Assembly: GCA_964485235.1 (NCBI GenBank)
Contig: CAZAIO010000054.1
Span: forward strand, 1-18,176
Direction of reading: 5' to 3'
Origin: CAZAIO01 sp964485235
GTDB lineage: Bacteria > Chloroflexota > Dehalococcoidia > GIF9 > UBA5629
Length of the DNA: 18,176 bases
Shown: positions 1 to 6,923 of the stretch, one piece after another
Layout: the number at the start of each line of letters is the position of its first letter
How positions within the stretch are numbered: the stretch's first letter is position 1
Position numbers and translations under genes: made by a program
The notes under the pieces: model-generated
Told to the model about the DNA's origin: nothing
The model's input: the letters and a program-made list of their open reading frames with translations, nothing else
The model's database searches: none

Positions 1-2
1 AT

Positions 3-2174
3 GCCATTTTCCTCTATGACATGACCGGCAATTTTAAGTATGTCAATGATGCTGTCTGTAAAATACTCGGATACAGCAAAGAAGAGCTGTTACAGCTCAG
101 GTACGAAGACCTCCTTATGTCCGGCATTCCGGACATACCGCCGCAAAGAAAAAAAATTACCCGTAAAGGTTATATATCTTTTGAGACTCACCTGAAACAT
201 AAAAACGGTAATATTGTCCCTGTGGAAATTCACTCGAGCGCCATTAGTTCAAATGAAATGAAATACTATCTCGCAGTTGTACGTGATATCACCATGCGCA
301 TAAGTAGAGACCAGGAAATACGGGAGAGTCGGGAAAAACTCATGCAGATATTTCAGCATGTGAGCGATGGAATCACCGTGACTGATATGAACGGTATTTT
401 TATCGACGTAAACGACAGGGTTCTTCAACTTCACGGTTTCAGTTCAAAAAACGCTATCATCGGGAAACATGCTTTGCAATATATTGCGCCGTATGACCAT
501 GAACGTGTCAATAAATCCATACTACAACTTTATCAAAAAGGAAAAGGTACTCTAGAAATAGACCTGTTGAAAAAAGATGGTTCTGCATTCAAAGCTGAGG
601 CGAGTGCAAGTGTGTTAAGAAATGCCCGGGGAGAACCGGTTGGGGTCATAAACATTGTGAGAGATATTACCGAGCGGAAGAGAGCGGAGGAAGAGCTCAA
701 GATGAGGGCTTTACTCCTTGATAATGCCAGTGATGCAATAGCACTCTTCGACCTCGATGGCAATCTCATCTATGTTAACAAGACCGCAACCAGTAACTAC
801 GGATATAGTAAAGAAAAGCTTATGCAAATGAATCTCCATGATATCCTGGTTTCCGGGGATATAAAAGACAACAATTCCTACAGAAATGAGTTCCTTAAAA
901 AAGGTTCTCTTTCAATGGAAACAGGAATACGCCATCAGAACGGAGAGATAATACCGGTAGAGATTCGTGTAACCACAATTGTATTAGAAGGAAATATGTA
1001 CGCCCTTGCCATCGTAAGGGATATTTCAGAGCGTAAAAGAGCGGAAGAAGAACGAAAACTGCTTGAACAGAAAGCGCAACTAGCCAGCCAGCTCGCTTCC
1101 GTCGGAGAGATGGCAGCGGGGATAGCCCATGAGATCAATAATCCTCTCACCAGCGTTATCGGTTATGCCCAGCTCCTCATGAAACAGAATATACCGGAAG
1201 AACTGAAAGAGGAGATCAATATAATCCATGAAGGGGCTCAACGAGTATCCGGAATAGTGAACCGGATGCTCACTTTTGCACGACAGCGCAAGCCAAGGCG
1301 TGAATATGTCAATATCAATGAAATCATCGAGGCAACACTTGAGCTGCGCCAGTATTCTCTCAGAAATAATAACATTGCAATAATACGAAAGCTGGACCCC
1401 GATCTCCCCATGACTATTGCCGATAACGGTCAGCTGCAACAGGTGTTCCTGAACATCATAGTTAACGCTGAAACAGAAATGAAACTCGCGCATGGGAAAG
1501 GAACGCTTACTATTTCAACATCGGTGCATAATAAAACTATTAATATTGCTTTCACAGACGACGGGCCGGGAATACCTGAAAAGCATTTATCCAGAATATT
1601 CGATCCATTTTTTACGACGAGAGAGGTCGGACAGGGCACCGGTCTTGGCTTAAGCGTATGTCACGGGATAATTTCGGAACACGGTGGAAGTATATCGGTT
1701 AAAAATGGAAGAAATAAAGGCACTACATTTACTGTTGAACTACCGATAGTAACCGACGTTAACTTGATCGAGAATGATGAAATCGATATTCAGATACCGC
1801 ATGATACCAGGAAGGCTAAAATTCTTATCGTTGATGATGAAGAGACGATACGTCATTATCTCTCACGATTATTAACCGGAGAGGGATACACAGTCGAAAC
1901 AGTAGAAAACGCAGCAAAAGCGCTTGAAATAGTCAGACAGAAGCGCTTTAACCTTATTCTCCTCGATGTAAAGATGCCCGTAATGAGCGGTACCGACCTC
2001 TATATACAGTTGCAGGATATTGCAAAATCACTTGCCAAAAGGGTGCTGTTTATTACAGGAGATGTCATGGGAGAAGACACATATAGATTTTTTACCGAGA
2101 CTAAAACTCCTTATATTACGAAACCGTTTAATTACAATACCTTGATTGAAAAAATTAGAAGCATGCTTGGCTGA
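3..2174 (+). CDS. Multi-PAS hybrid sensor histidine kinase with C-terminal receiver domain (5' end outside window)
   Basis: The reading frame is open from base 3, and the six codons before the first ATG (base 21) encode AIFLYD, which fits the start of a PAS core. The true start therefore lies upstream and this is the 3' part of a longer gene. Numbering from that Met, PAS domains lie at about 1-95, 105-220 and 228-340, each ending in a DIT/DIS-ERK-type linker. A short coiled segment leads to HisKA with phospho-acceptor H370 (AHEINNPL). The ATPase follows: N-box around N478/N482, G1 DDGPGIP at 513-519, F-box FDPFF at 527-531, G2 GTGLGL at 539-544. A receiver domain at 599-717 has D605/D606, phospho-acceptor D649, T679 and K701, so both halves look catalytically intact. 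No membrane segment is visible in this part, so a cytoplasmic sensor is likely. The ligand is unknown. Its likely partner is the regulator starting 92 nt downstream. Confidence 0.95.
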   Translation, partial: AIFLYDMTGNFKYVNDAVCKILGYSKEELLQLRYEDLLMSGIPDIPPQRKKITRKGYISFETHLKHKNGNIVPVEIHSSAISSNEMKYYLAVVRDITMRISRDQEIRESREKLMQIFQHVSDGITVTDMNGIFIDVNDRVLQLHGFSSKNAIIGKHALQYIAPYDHERVNKSILQLYQKGKGTLEIDLLKKDGSAFKAEASASVLRNARGEPVGVINIVRDITERKRAEEELKMRALLLDNASDAIALFDLDGNLIYVNKTATSNYGYSKEKLMQMNLHDILVSGDIKDNNSYRNEFLKKGSLSMETGIRHQNGEIIPVEIRVTTIVLEGNMYALAIVRDISERKRAEEERKLLEQKAQLASQLASVGEMAAGIAHEINNPLTSVIGYAQLLMKQNIPEELKEEINIIHEGAQRVSGIVNRMLTFARQRKPRREYVNINEIIEATLELRQYSLRNNNIAIIRKLDPDLPMTIADNGQLQQVFLNIIVNAETEMKLAHGKGTLTISTSVHNKTINIAFTDDGPGIPEKHLSRIFDPFFTTREVGQGTGLGLSVCHGIISEHGGSISVKNGRNKGTTFTVELPIVTDVNLIENDEIDIQIPHDTRKAKILIVDDEETIRHYLSRLLTGEGYTVETVENAAKALEIVRQKRFNLILLDVKMPVMSGTDLYIQLQDIAKSLAKRVLFITGDVMGEDTYRFFTETKTPYITKPFNYNTLIEKIRSMLG

Positions 2175-2199
2175 TACCTGACGAGTAATTGAAATAATA

Positions 2200-2262
2200 G
2201 ACAGTCCGTTACTGTAGAGGCAAGAAATAAAATCCGCCTGTTTCGGACTGGAAAGGACTGTC
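2200..2262 (+). promoter_or_regulatory. Inverted repeat covering the Shine-Dalgarno site of the downstream response regulator
   Basis: GACAGTCC at 2200-2207 is exactly complementary to GGACTGTC at 2255-2262. The right arm includes the end of the AAAGGA ribosome site (2252-2257) of the gene starting at 2267. The left arm can also pair with CGGACTG at 2244-2250, giving two mutually exclusive stems. No U-run follows, so this is not a classical terminator. A role in translation control is an inference. Confidence 0.35.
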
Positions 2263-2266
2263 AATT

Positions 2267-2968
2267 ATGAAAAGGACATGTATTCTGGTCGTTGATGATG
2301 ACCTTCTGGTAGTAAAATATTTGCGGGCCAATTTATCGCTTGACGGCTACAATGTTTTAACCGCTCTCGATGGCAATGAAGCACTTTATATAGTAGAAAA
2401 AGAGCTGCCCGATCTGATAATTCTCGATATAAAAATGCCGGGTATCGACGGGTTCGAAGTATGCCGGAGATTAAGAGAGTGGTCTCAGGTACCTATACTC
2501 ATCCTCAGCGTGCTCACCGACGAAGACGACAAGGTGAAATGTCTCGACGCCGGTGCAGACGACTACCTGGAAAAACCGTTCGGCATAAATGAGTTGTCTG
2601 CACGGATTCGCGCATTACTACGACGTTCTGCGATGGTAGAGCAGACACCTCAGCATACCATTTTTTCGCAAGGCGACCTTGAAGTGAACTTCGCCCATCG
2701 AAAAGTGAGCGTGGAAAGCAATGAGATAACGCTCACACACACAGAATACTGTCTTCTGACAGAACTGGTACTTAATGCCGGCAAAGTACTCACGCACACC
2801 TATCTACTGGAAAAAGTATGGGGACCCGAATATAGCATGGAAAACCAATATTTACATGTTTACATCCGGCGTCTCCGGCGTAAGCTTGAAAAGGACCCCT
2901 CCGATCCGCATTTTATTCTTACAGTGCCGGGTGTCGGTTATCAGTTTTCCAATAATTCAATGAACTGA
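2267..2968 (+). CDS. OmpR/PhoB-family response regulator, KdpE-like
   Basis: A two-component DNA-binding regulator of 233 residues, full length for the family. The receiver domain (about 4-118) has acidic pocket D10/D11, phospho-acceptor D54, S81 in the Thr/Ser switch position and K103 (EKPF). A winged-helix domain occupies about 132-228, with the LTHTEYCLL and GVGYQF signatures. The recognition segment (NQYLHVYIRRLRRKLEKD) resembles KdpE more than PhoB, but no kdp genes are nearby, so a potassium role is not supported. The start is set by AAAGGA (2252-2257), nine bases before the ATG. It lies 92 nt after the hybrid kinase and is the obvious candidate to be phosphorylated by it, although that kinase already carries its own receiver. 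Target genes are unknown; the protease downstream is one candidate. Confidence 0.9.
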   Translation: MKRTCILVVDDDLLVVKYLRANLSLDGYNVLTALDGNEALYIVEKELPDLIILDIKMPGIDGFEVCRRLREWSQVPILILSVLTDEDDKVKCLDAGADDYLEKPFGINELSARIRALLRRSAMVEQTPQHTIFSQGDLEVNFAHRKVSVESNEITLTHTEYCLLTELVLNAGKVLTHTYLLEKVWGPEYSMENQYLHVYIRRLRRKLEKDPSDPHFILTVPGVGYQFSNNSMN

Positions 2969-3108
2969 CTTCGGGATAAACCGCATAACTGCACAGAACG
3001 TGTATTTATTATCAATAGTTACTTTCTTTTAGTTTTTTTTTAGATTTTAGCTTCTATATTCAGACTATTTTTTGCCTTTTCTTTATATGCTTATAGTGAG
3101 GTCGGTAT

Positions 3109-4092
3109 ATGAGCAGTATAAAAAGGCACAGGATTTCAACTCTTTGTCTGTTCTCTTTTTTAGTAATATTTTTTATTTGTTGCTCAATGCAACCGTTCCA
3201 GCATTTTCAACTTGCTAACAATAAAGAATTCACTTCCATAGAACTGCGGCAGATCCACATCGAAAGCGGCCATGACCGGTCCCCGTTTACAATAACCGAA
3301 CGACTTACAGAATTAAGACAAGCCGTAAAAAATAATACCGTGCTTATCGCTATATGCGATACAGGTATAGATGCATTTCATGAGGACCTGGCCGGTCATA
3401 TAATTGCAAACGCTAATTTTTCCGACAGCGAGTCGACCGGTGATATAAACGGCCATGGCACTCATATTGCCGGAATCATTGCGGCAAATGACAGTAATGG
3501 TTTCGGAATAAAAGGTATTGCCCCGGGGTCCCGTTTGCTTAACGTAAAAATTACCGATGATGACGGCATTGTATCTTCTTCTTCACTATCTGATGGCATC
3601 ATCTGGGCAGTTGACAATGGAGCCCGAGTTATCAATATGAGCTTTACCATCGACGAGCCGGTTAGAAATATACAAAAGGCAGTAGAGTATGCATGGGACA
3701 GGGGAGCTCTTGTTATTGCCGCTGTCGATAATTATTCGAACACCGTTCGTTCTTATCCGGGTGGGTATGCTAACTGTATCGCAGTAACCACAGAGGAAAT
3801 TGCATCCGGCCCGTTATGTGATATCTATGCAGACGTCGAAGCCCCGGGAAGAAATATTTATTCAACGTTACCGCACAATCGATACGGGTACAAAAGCGGT
3901 ACTTCGATGTCAACAGCATATGTCTCGGCAATTGCCGGCCTTCTTTTCTGCAAATTACAGGATAGTAACGATAATGGAAGAATAAACGATGAAGTACGCT
4001 ATGAAATTATTAACAGGTGTAATGACCTGGGTATTAAAAGTGTCGGGCAGAATACGCGAGCTACAGAGCAAGAGCCGGGCATAAGTGAATAA
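3109..4092 (+). CDS. Subtilisin-like (S8) serine protease, exported or membrane-anchored
   Basis: A 327-residue S8 peptidase. The N-terminus has a basic start (IKRHR) and a hydrophobic segment at about 10-25 ending in CCS. This is a signal peptide or anchor; the residues before C24/C25 are bulky and do not form a canonical lipobox. A pro-region-like stretch of about 50 residues precedes the catalytic core. The triad is visible: D84 (CDTGID), H116 (GHGTHIAG) and S266 (SGTSMSTAYV). The usual oxyanion-hole motif AAGN is replaced by AAVDN (204-208), so either D207 or N208 must do that job. The core ends shortly after the Ser helix, so no extra C-terminal domain is present. GAGG (3098-3101) lies seven bases before the ATG. 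Its position between a response regulator and a LuxR-type regulator suggests it belongs to the signalling block, for example in processing an extracytoplasmic protein, but the substrate cannot be read from sequence. Confidence 0.88.
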   Translation: MSSIKRHRISTLCLFSFLVIFFICCSMQPFQHFQLANNKEFTSIELRQIHIESGHDRSPFTITERLTELRQAVKNNTVLIAICDTGIDAFHEDLAGHIIANANFSDSESTGDINGHGTHIAGIIAANDSNGFGIKGIAPGSRLLNVKITDDDGIVSSSSLSDGIIWAVDNGARVINMSFTIDEPVRNIQKAVEYAWDRGALVIAAVDNYSNTVRSYPGGYANCIAVTTEEIASGPLCDIYADVEAPGRNIYSTLPHNRYGYKSGTSMSTAYVSAIAGLLFCKLQDSNDNGRINDEVRYEIINRCNDLGIKSVGQNTRATEQEPGISE

Positions 4093-4142
4093 TTATCTGA
4101 TAAATCCCGGTATTCATTTTGTAAAAGGAGAATATAACGATA

Positions 4143-4907
4143 ATGCAAACAATACCGCTTACACTACAACCAAAATACGCCGCCTTTCAGAAAATGACAA
4201 GCGGGAGCACAATAAAGAGAAAAGATAGAAGAGCAGACCATACAGAGTTGCCGTTTCCGGATATCATCAATACATGTCGCGAATTGCAAAAAACGGTAGA
4301 CTCATTGCAGAGCCTTATTCGCATGCTTCCCGATTGCACGATGTCCAATTCAAATTCCCGTGAAAAAGTCGCACATCTTTTAGATAAAACCATCGAGATG
4401 AAAAGCGAGAGCGTTGAAAATCAGATTTCCAATCTCCTGAATATTTTATCCGGGATTTACAGGCAACCAATATCACAACAGGCAGAGACCAGTGGATACG
4501 ATAGTGAAAGTCCTCATCCGTTTGTGGACGATGAAGCGCTTATAGTAGGTATGAACAGAGAAGATTTAAAACATTTTAATACGATCAGTTTTCATATGGG
4601 TATTGCTCCTTCTTTACTGGCATTGATCATTCTCAAACAAGCTATAGTAAAAGCAAAAGACCGAAGGAGCTTTGAAGACCTCTTCCTCTCTATCGAGAAA
4701 CCGTCACTTCGTGCTCCACATCTTCACCGCCGGGAATCAGAAGTGCTGCAACTCATGTCGAAAGGTCACTCGAACAGGGATATAGCCGAGAATTTAAATA
4801 TTTCGGAGAGGACAGTGAAGAACCACATCACCACATTAATGCGTAAATTAAACGCGCAGAACCGGACGCACGCCGTAATAGTGGCGCAACAATACCATCT
4901 CGTTTAA
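4143..4907 (+). CDS. LuxR/NarL-type helix-turn-helix regulator without receiver domain
   Basis: This 254-residue protein ends in a clear LuxR-type DNA-binding domain (about 195-254). The signature is RRESEVLQLMSKG, then NRDIAENLNISERTVKNHI and a VAQQ ending. The first 190 residues show no receiver, PAS or GAF motif. They are mostly polar and look helical, with possible coiled segments at about 40-65 and 73-105 and a more hydrophobic helix at 150-170. I do not recognise this part; it may bind a ligand or a partner protein. GGAG at 4127-4130 precedes the ATG by 12 bases, somewhat far, but there is no better start. The gene lies 50 nt after the protease and 18 nt before the HD-GYP gene, so co-transcription is likely. 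With no phosphorylation site, its input must differ from that of the neighbouring two-component proteins. Confidence 0.8.
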   Translation: MQTIPLTLQPKYAAFQKMTSGSTIKRKDRRADHTELPFPDIINTCRELQKTVDSLQSLIRMLPDCTMSNSNSREKVAHLLDKTIEMKSESVENQISNLLNILSGIYRQPISQQAETSGYDSESPHPFVDDEALIVGMNREDLKHFNTISFHMGIAPSLLALIILKQAIVKAKDRRSFEDLFLSIEKPSLRAPHLHRRESEVLQLMSKGHSNRDIAENLNISERTVKNHITTLMRKLNAQNRTHAVIVAQQYHLV

Positions 4908-4925
4908 CTATAAAAAACAACGCCC

Positions 4926-6041
4926 ATGAACAAAATGATTATGAACGATAAAACTACGAAACAGGCAAGGATACTCATTGCAGACGATGAGACGTCGGTC
5001 AGAACTCTTATCTCCCGCTCGCTCACCGATAAAGGTCATGATTGCACGGCGGTCTCCGATGGATTCCAGATATTGGAAAAATTGGAATCAGAAGAATACG
5101 ACCTCATATTGATGGACATTAATATGCCGGGAAAATCAGGTATCGAAACGCTGGACGAAATCATGTCGAAATACCCCGATGCCGCTGTTATTATGATCAC
5201 AGCGATTTCAGACATCGATACGGCTATCGAATTGATGAAAAAAGGAGCTTTCGATTATATTGTCAAACCGCTCGACCTCGATATGCTCTCAATGCGTATA
5301 GAAAAAGCAATGGACAAAAGAAGGTTGCTGCTTGATAACAGGAATTATCAACACAGGCTCGAAGACACTGTAAATTTACAGACAGACAGGGTTCGCAAAA
5401 CTTTTTTCAACTCGATCACGTCACTGGTCTACGCTCTGGAAGCAAAAGATAAATATACCAGCGGTCATTCCCAGAGAGTTGCAGACATAGCCGTACAAAT
5501 TGCCAGAGAACTGGGTGTGTCCGAAGATAAGTTAGAAAAAATCAAGTTCGCGGGACTTGTCCACGACATCGGTAAAATAGGCGTTCGTGAGTCGATATTA
5601 AATAAACCAGGGCCGTTGACCGCTGAGGAATATCAACATGTGATGCACCATTGCGAGCTGGGAGAACGTATTTTAAGCCCCATAGTTGAAGATAAAGATA
5701 TCCTCGAGATGGTGAAATACCATCACGAATATTACAACGGTAACGGCTATCCCAACAAATTACACGCAGATGAAATCCCCGAAGGTGCAAAGATACTTGC
5801 CGTCGCCGACGCGTTCTCGAATATTATCGGTGGAAGTAAAGAGAATAAAGGAATTGGAAATGGTTCGCAAATCCTCGCAGTAGCAGACTCCTACGATGCA
5901 ATGACCTCGGACCGTCCCTATCGAAAAGCGATGAGTACGGAAAAAGCGTGTGCCGAGCTTGAGCGGGAAAAAGGCAAGCAGTTCGATCCGGTAGTTGTCG
6001 ATGCATTATTTCGTCTCTTGCGAAACGGTAAGCTGGAATAA
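4926..6041 (+). CDS. Receiver/HD-GYP protein, probable cyclic di-GMP phosphodiesterase, with internal duplication
   Basis: A 371-residue RpfG-like protein. The receiver domain (about 14-130) has D20/D21, phospho-acceptor D64, T92 and K114. A helical linker (130-160) leads to an HD-GYP domain (about 163-370) with H181, the HD pair H213/D214 (VHDIGKIG), H241/H242, HHE at 266-268 and GNGYP at 272-276. In characterised HD-GYP enzymes these residues bind the metal centre that cleaves cyclic di-GMP. The usual next motif, ILAVADxYDAM, occurs twice here: ILAVADAFSN from 290 and ILAVADSYDAM from 316. They are exactly 26 residues (78 bp) apart, with a Gly/Asn-rich stretch between. The two DNA copies differ at many third positions, so a recent assembly duplication is unlikely. 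No clear ribosome site precedes the ATG; Met4 (4935) or Met6 (4941) could be the real start. It probably shares a transcript with the LuxR-type gene and meets the minus-strand UDG-like gene with a 3-nt gap. Confidence 0.9.
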   Translation: MNKMIMNDKTTKQARILIADDETSVRTLISRSLTDKGHDCTAVSDGFQILEKLESEEYDLILMDINMPGKSGIETLDEIMSKYPDAAVIMITAISDIDTAIELMKKGAFDYIVKPLDLDMLSMRIEKAMDKRRLLLDNRNYQHRLEDTVNLQTDRVRKTFFNSITSLVYALEAKDKYTSGHSQRVADIAVQIARELGVSEDKLEKIKFAGLVHDIGKIGVRESILNKPGPLTAEEYQHVMHHCELGERILSPIVEDKDILEMVKYHHEYYNGNGYPNKLHADEIPEGAKILAVADAFSNIIGGSKENKGIGNGSQILAVADSYDAMTSDRPYRKAMSTEKACAELEREKGKQFDPVVVDALFRLLRNGKLE

Positions 6042-6044
6042 CCT

Positions 6045-6671
6045 TCAGAAACTATTCGAGATAGTCCGGATGAGATCAACCGCAGACCGAATATCTTCGG
6101 CAATCATTTTTCTTTTTGATTTCTCGATCAAATAGTTTTTTCCCGTTTGTAAATAAGACGGGAAAACCCTCTTTCCCCGAAAATAATAAGGCTGCTTCCG
6201 CAGTACATAGGTTGAACCGAACGGAATAACAGCCTTACCGGTCTGCTTTTTCCCTATAGCATTCATTGCCTTGATCGCCACGTCACCCATTAGAAGAAAT
6301 ACCTGTACATTGTTGAATAACGCCACTTCAGCTTCTAAAAGCCGCGAACAGTTATTCATTGTATTAGTGGAAATTGAATAACCGGTCTTGCCGCATTTCA
6401 CTGCAGTAGTAATATAAATACCAAGGTCCAGTAGTCCTTCCATACCGGAAACGGACACACCGGCGTCATTAAACGCCTGTAAAGTGGTTTGTAAGTAAAA
6501 AGGGCTTCCTTCAGCATAAAAATAATCGTTTCTTGCGGCAGGAGGAGCTTCCGATATCATCAATATCCTGACTTTCTCCGGATGTATTTGCGCTTCGGGA
6601 ACCGTATACGCTCGCGGGTCGATATCCTTACAGGGAAAGTCAGAACATTTTATGATGTCGGAGATATCCAT
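6045..6671 (-). CDS. Uracil-DNA glycosylase superfamily protein (divergent family 4-like, canonical HPS motif absent)
   Basis: This 208-residue protein aligns by eye with family 4 uracil-DNA glycosylases. ISEAPPAARND (39-49) corresponds to GEAPGxxED, SPFYLQTT (56-63) to the PFVGxAG region, and IYITTAVKC (85-93) to the ITNVVKC strand. The NNCSRLL helix contains C108, and FLLMGDVA (125-132) corresponds to the VALG strand. Cysteines C9, C14, C93 and C108 match the four Fe-S ligands of that family, although the first pair is spaced CX4C instead of CX2C. Where the family has Y-H-P-[SA], this protein reads FPSYLQTGKN (170-179), so the usual catalytic-loop His is missing. From memory the FPSYLQxGxxxxIEKSKR ending recurs in other bacteria, so this looks like a conserved variant family and not a decayed gene. 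Its substrate is uncertain. A GAAAGG ribosome site (plus-strand 6677-6682) lies five bases before the ATG. Confidence 0.7.
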   Translation of the reverse strand: MDISDIIKCSDFPCKDIDPRAYTVPEAQIHPEKVRILMISEAPPAARNDYFYAEGSPFYLQTTLQAFNDAGVSVSGMEGLLDLGIYITTAVKCGKTGYSISTNTMNNCSRLLEAEVALFNNVQVFLLMGDVAIKAMNAIGKKQTGKAVIPFGSTYVLRKQPYYFRGKRVFPSYLQTGKNYLIEKSKRKMIAEDIRSAVDLIRTISNSF

Positions 6672-6707
6672 TACTGCCTTTCTTAAAAAGATCCTGTATA
6701 ATCAGCC

Positions 6708-6720
6708 GAACAGCCTGTTC
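6708..6720. promoter_or_regulatory. Perfect 13-bp palindrome upstream of the UDG-like gene, possible operator
   Basis: GAACAG-C-CTGTTC is a perfect inverted repeat, 37-49 nt upstream of the UDG-like start codon. It would lie over the -35/spacer region if TATACA (minus strand, plus coordinates 6695-6700) is the -10 box. It resembles the GAAC...GTTC SOS boxes bound by Gram-positive-type LexA, but has five and not four central bases between GAAC and GTTC. Operator function is an inference. Confidence 0.4.
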
Positions 6721-6877
6721 ACATCTGATAAGATATACCGGCAGACAAACCCATTTCCATAATAGCACAATACCGCTCAACCTTTAATACATTAATTTAA
6801 ACGGAACTTCCCGTCACCGGTATTCGATAATATGTCCTCTGCCGTTTTATATCGCTATGCGCTATAGACCGGACCGA

Positions 6878-6908
6878 TTGCACTATTTCAGGTCAATTCG
6901 GCTATAAT
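6878..6908 (+). promoter_or_regulatory. Candidate sigma-70-type promoter for the M48 protease gene
   Basis: A perfect TATAAT box at 6903-6908 lies 15 nt before the ATG at 6924. A possible -35 box TTGCAC (6878-6883) is 19 bp upstream, slightly wide. Initiation about seven bases after the box would leave a leader of roughly eight nucleotides, and no Shine-Dalgarno site is visible. The rest of the 252-nt divergent region (6672-6923) shows only the palindrome at 6708-6720. Confidence 0.5.
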
Positions 6909-6923
6909 ATTCATTACTGCATA

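Noticed and set aside
1080..1493. Minus-strand open frame of 137 codons inside the kinase gene
   Set aside because: It lies wholly opposite conserved HisKA/ATPase coding sequence, has no recognisable domain and no ribosome site; the same applies to frames at 14273-14653, 15330-15644, 17039-17416 and 17498-17881.
3031..3042. T-rich run after the response regulator as an intrinsic terminator
   Set aside because: No GC-rich stem precedes it; the region is simply AT-rich and more likely part of the promoter zone of the protease gene.
4030..4092. Frameshift at the C-terminus of the S8 protease
   Set aside because: A +2 frame gives a slightly subtilase-like GRI ending, but it also stops within 14 residues, and the catalytic core is already complete.
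6051..6065. ACTAT-TCGAG-ATAGT hairpin as a terminator at the convergent junction
   Set aside because: The stem is only 5 bp, lies within the UDG-like coding region and has no T-run on either side.
6672..6923. Small gene or structured RNA in the longest gene-free stretch
   Set aside because: No frame with a credible start, ribosome site or domain, and no strong stem apart from the 13-bp palindrome.
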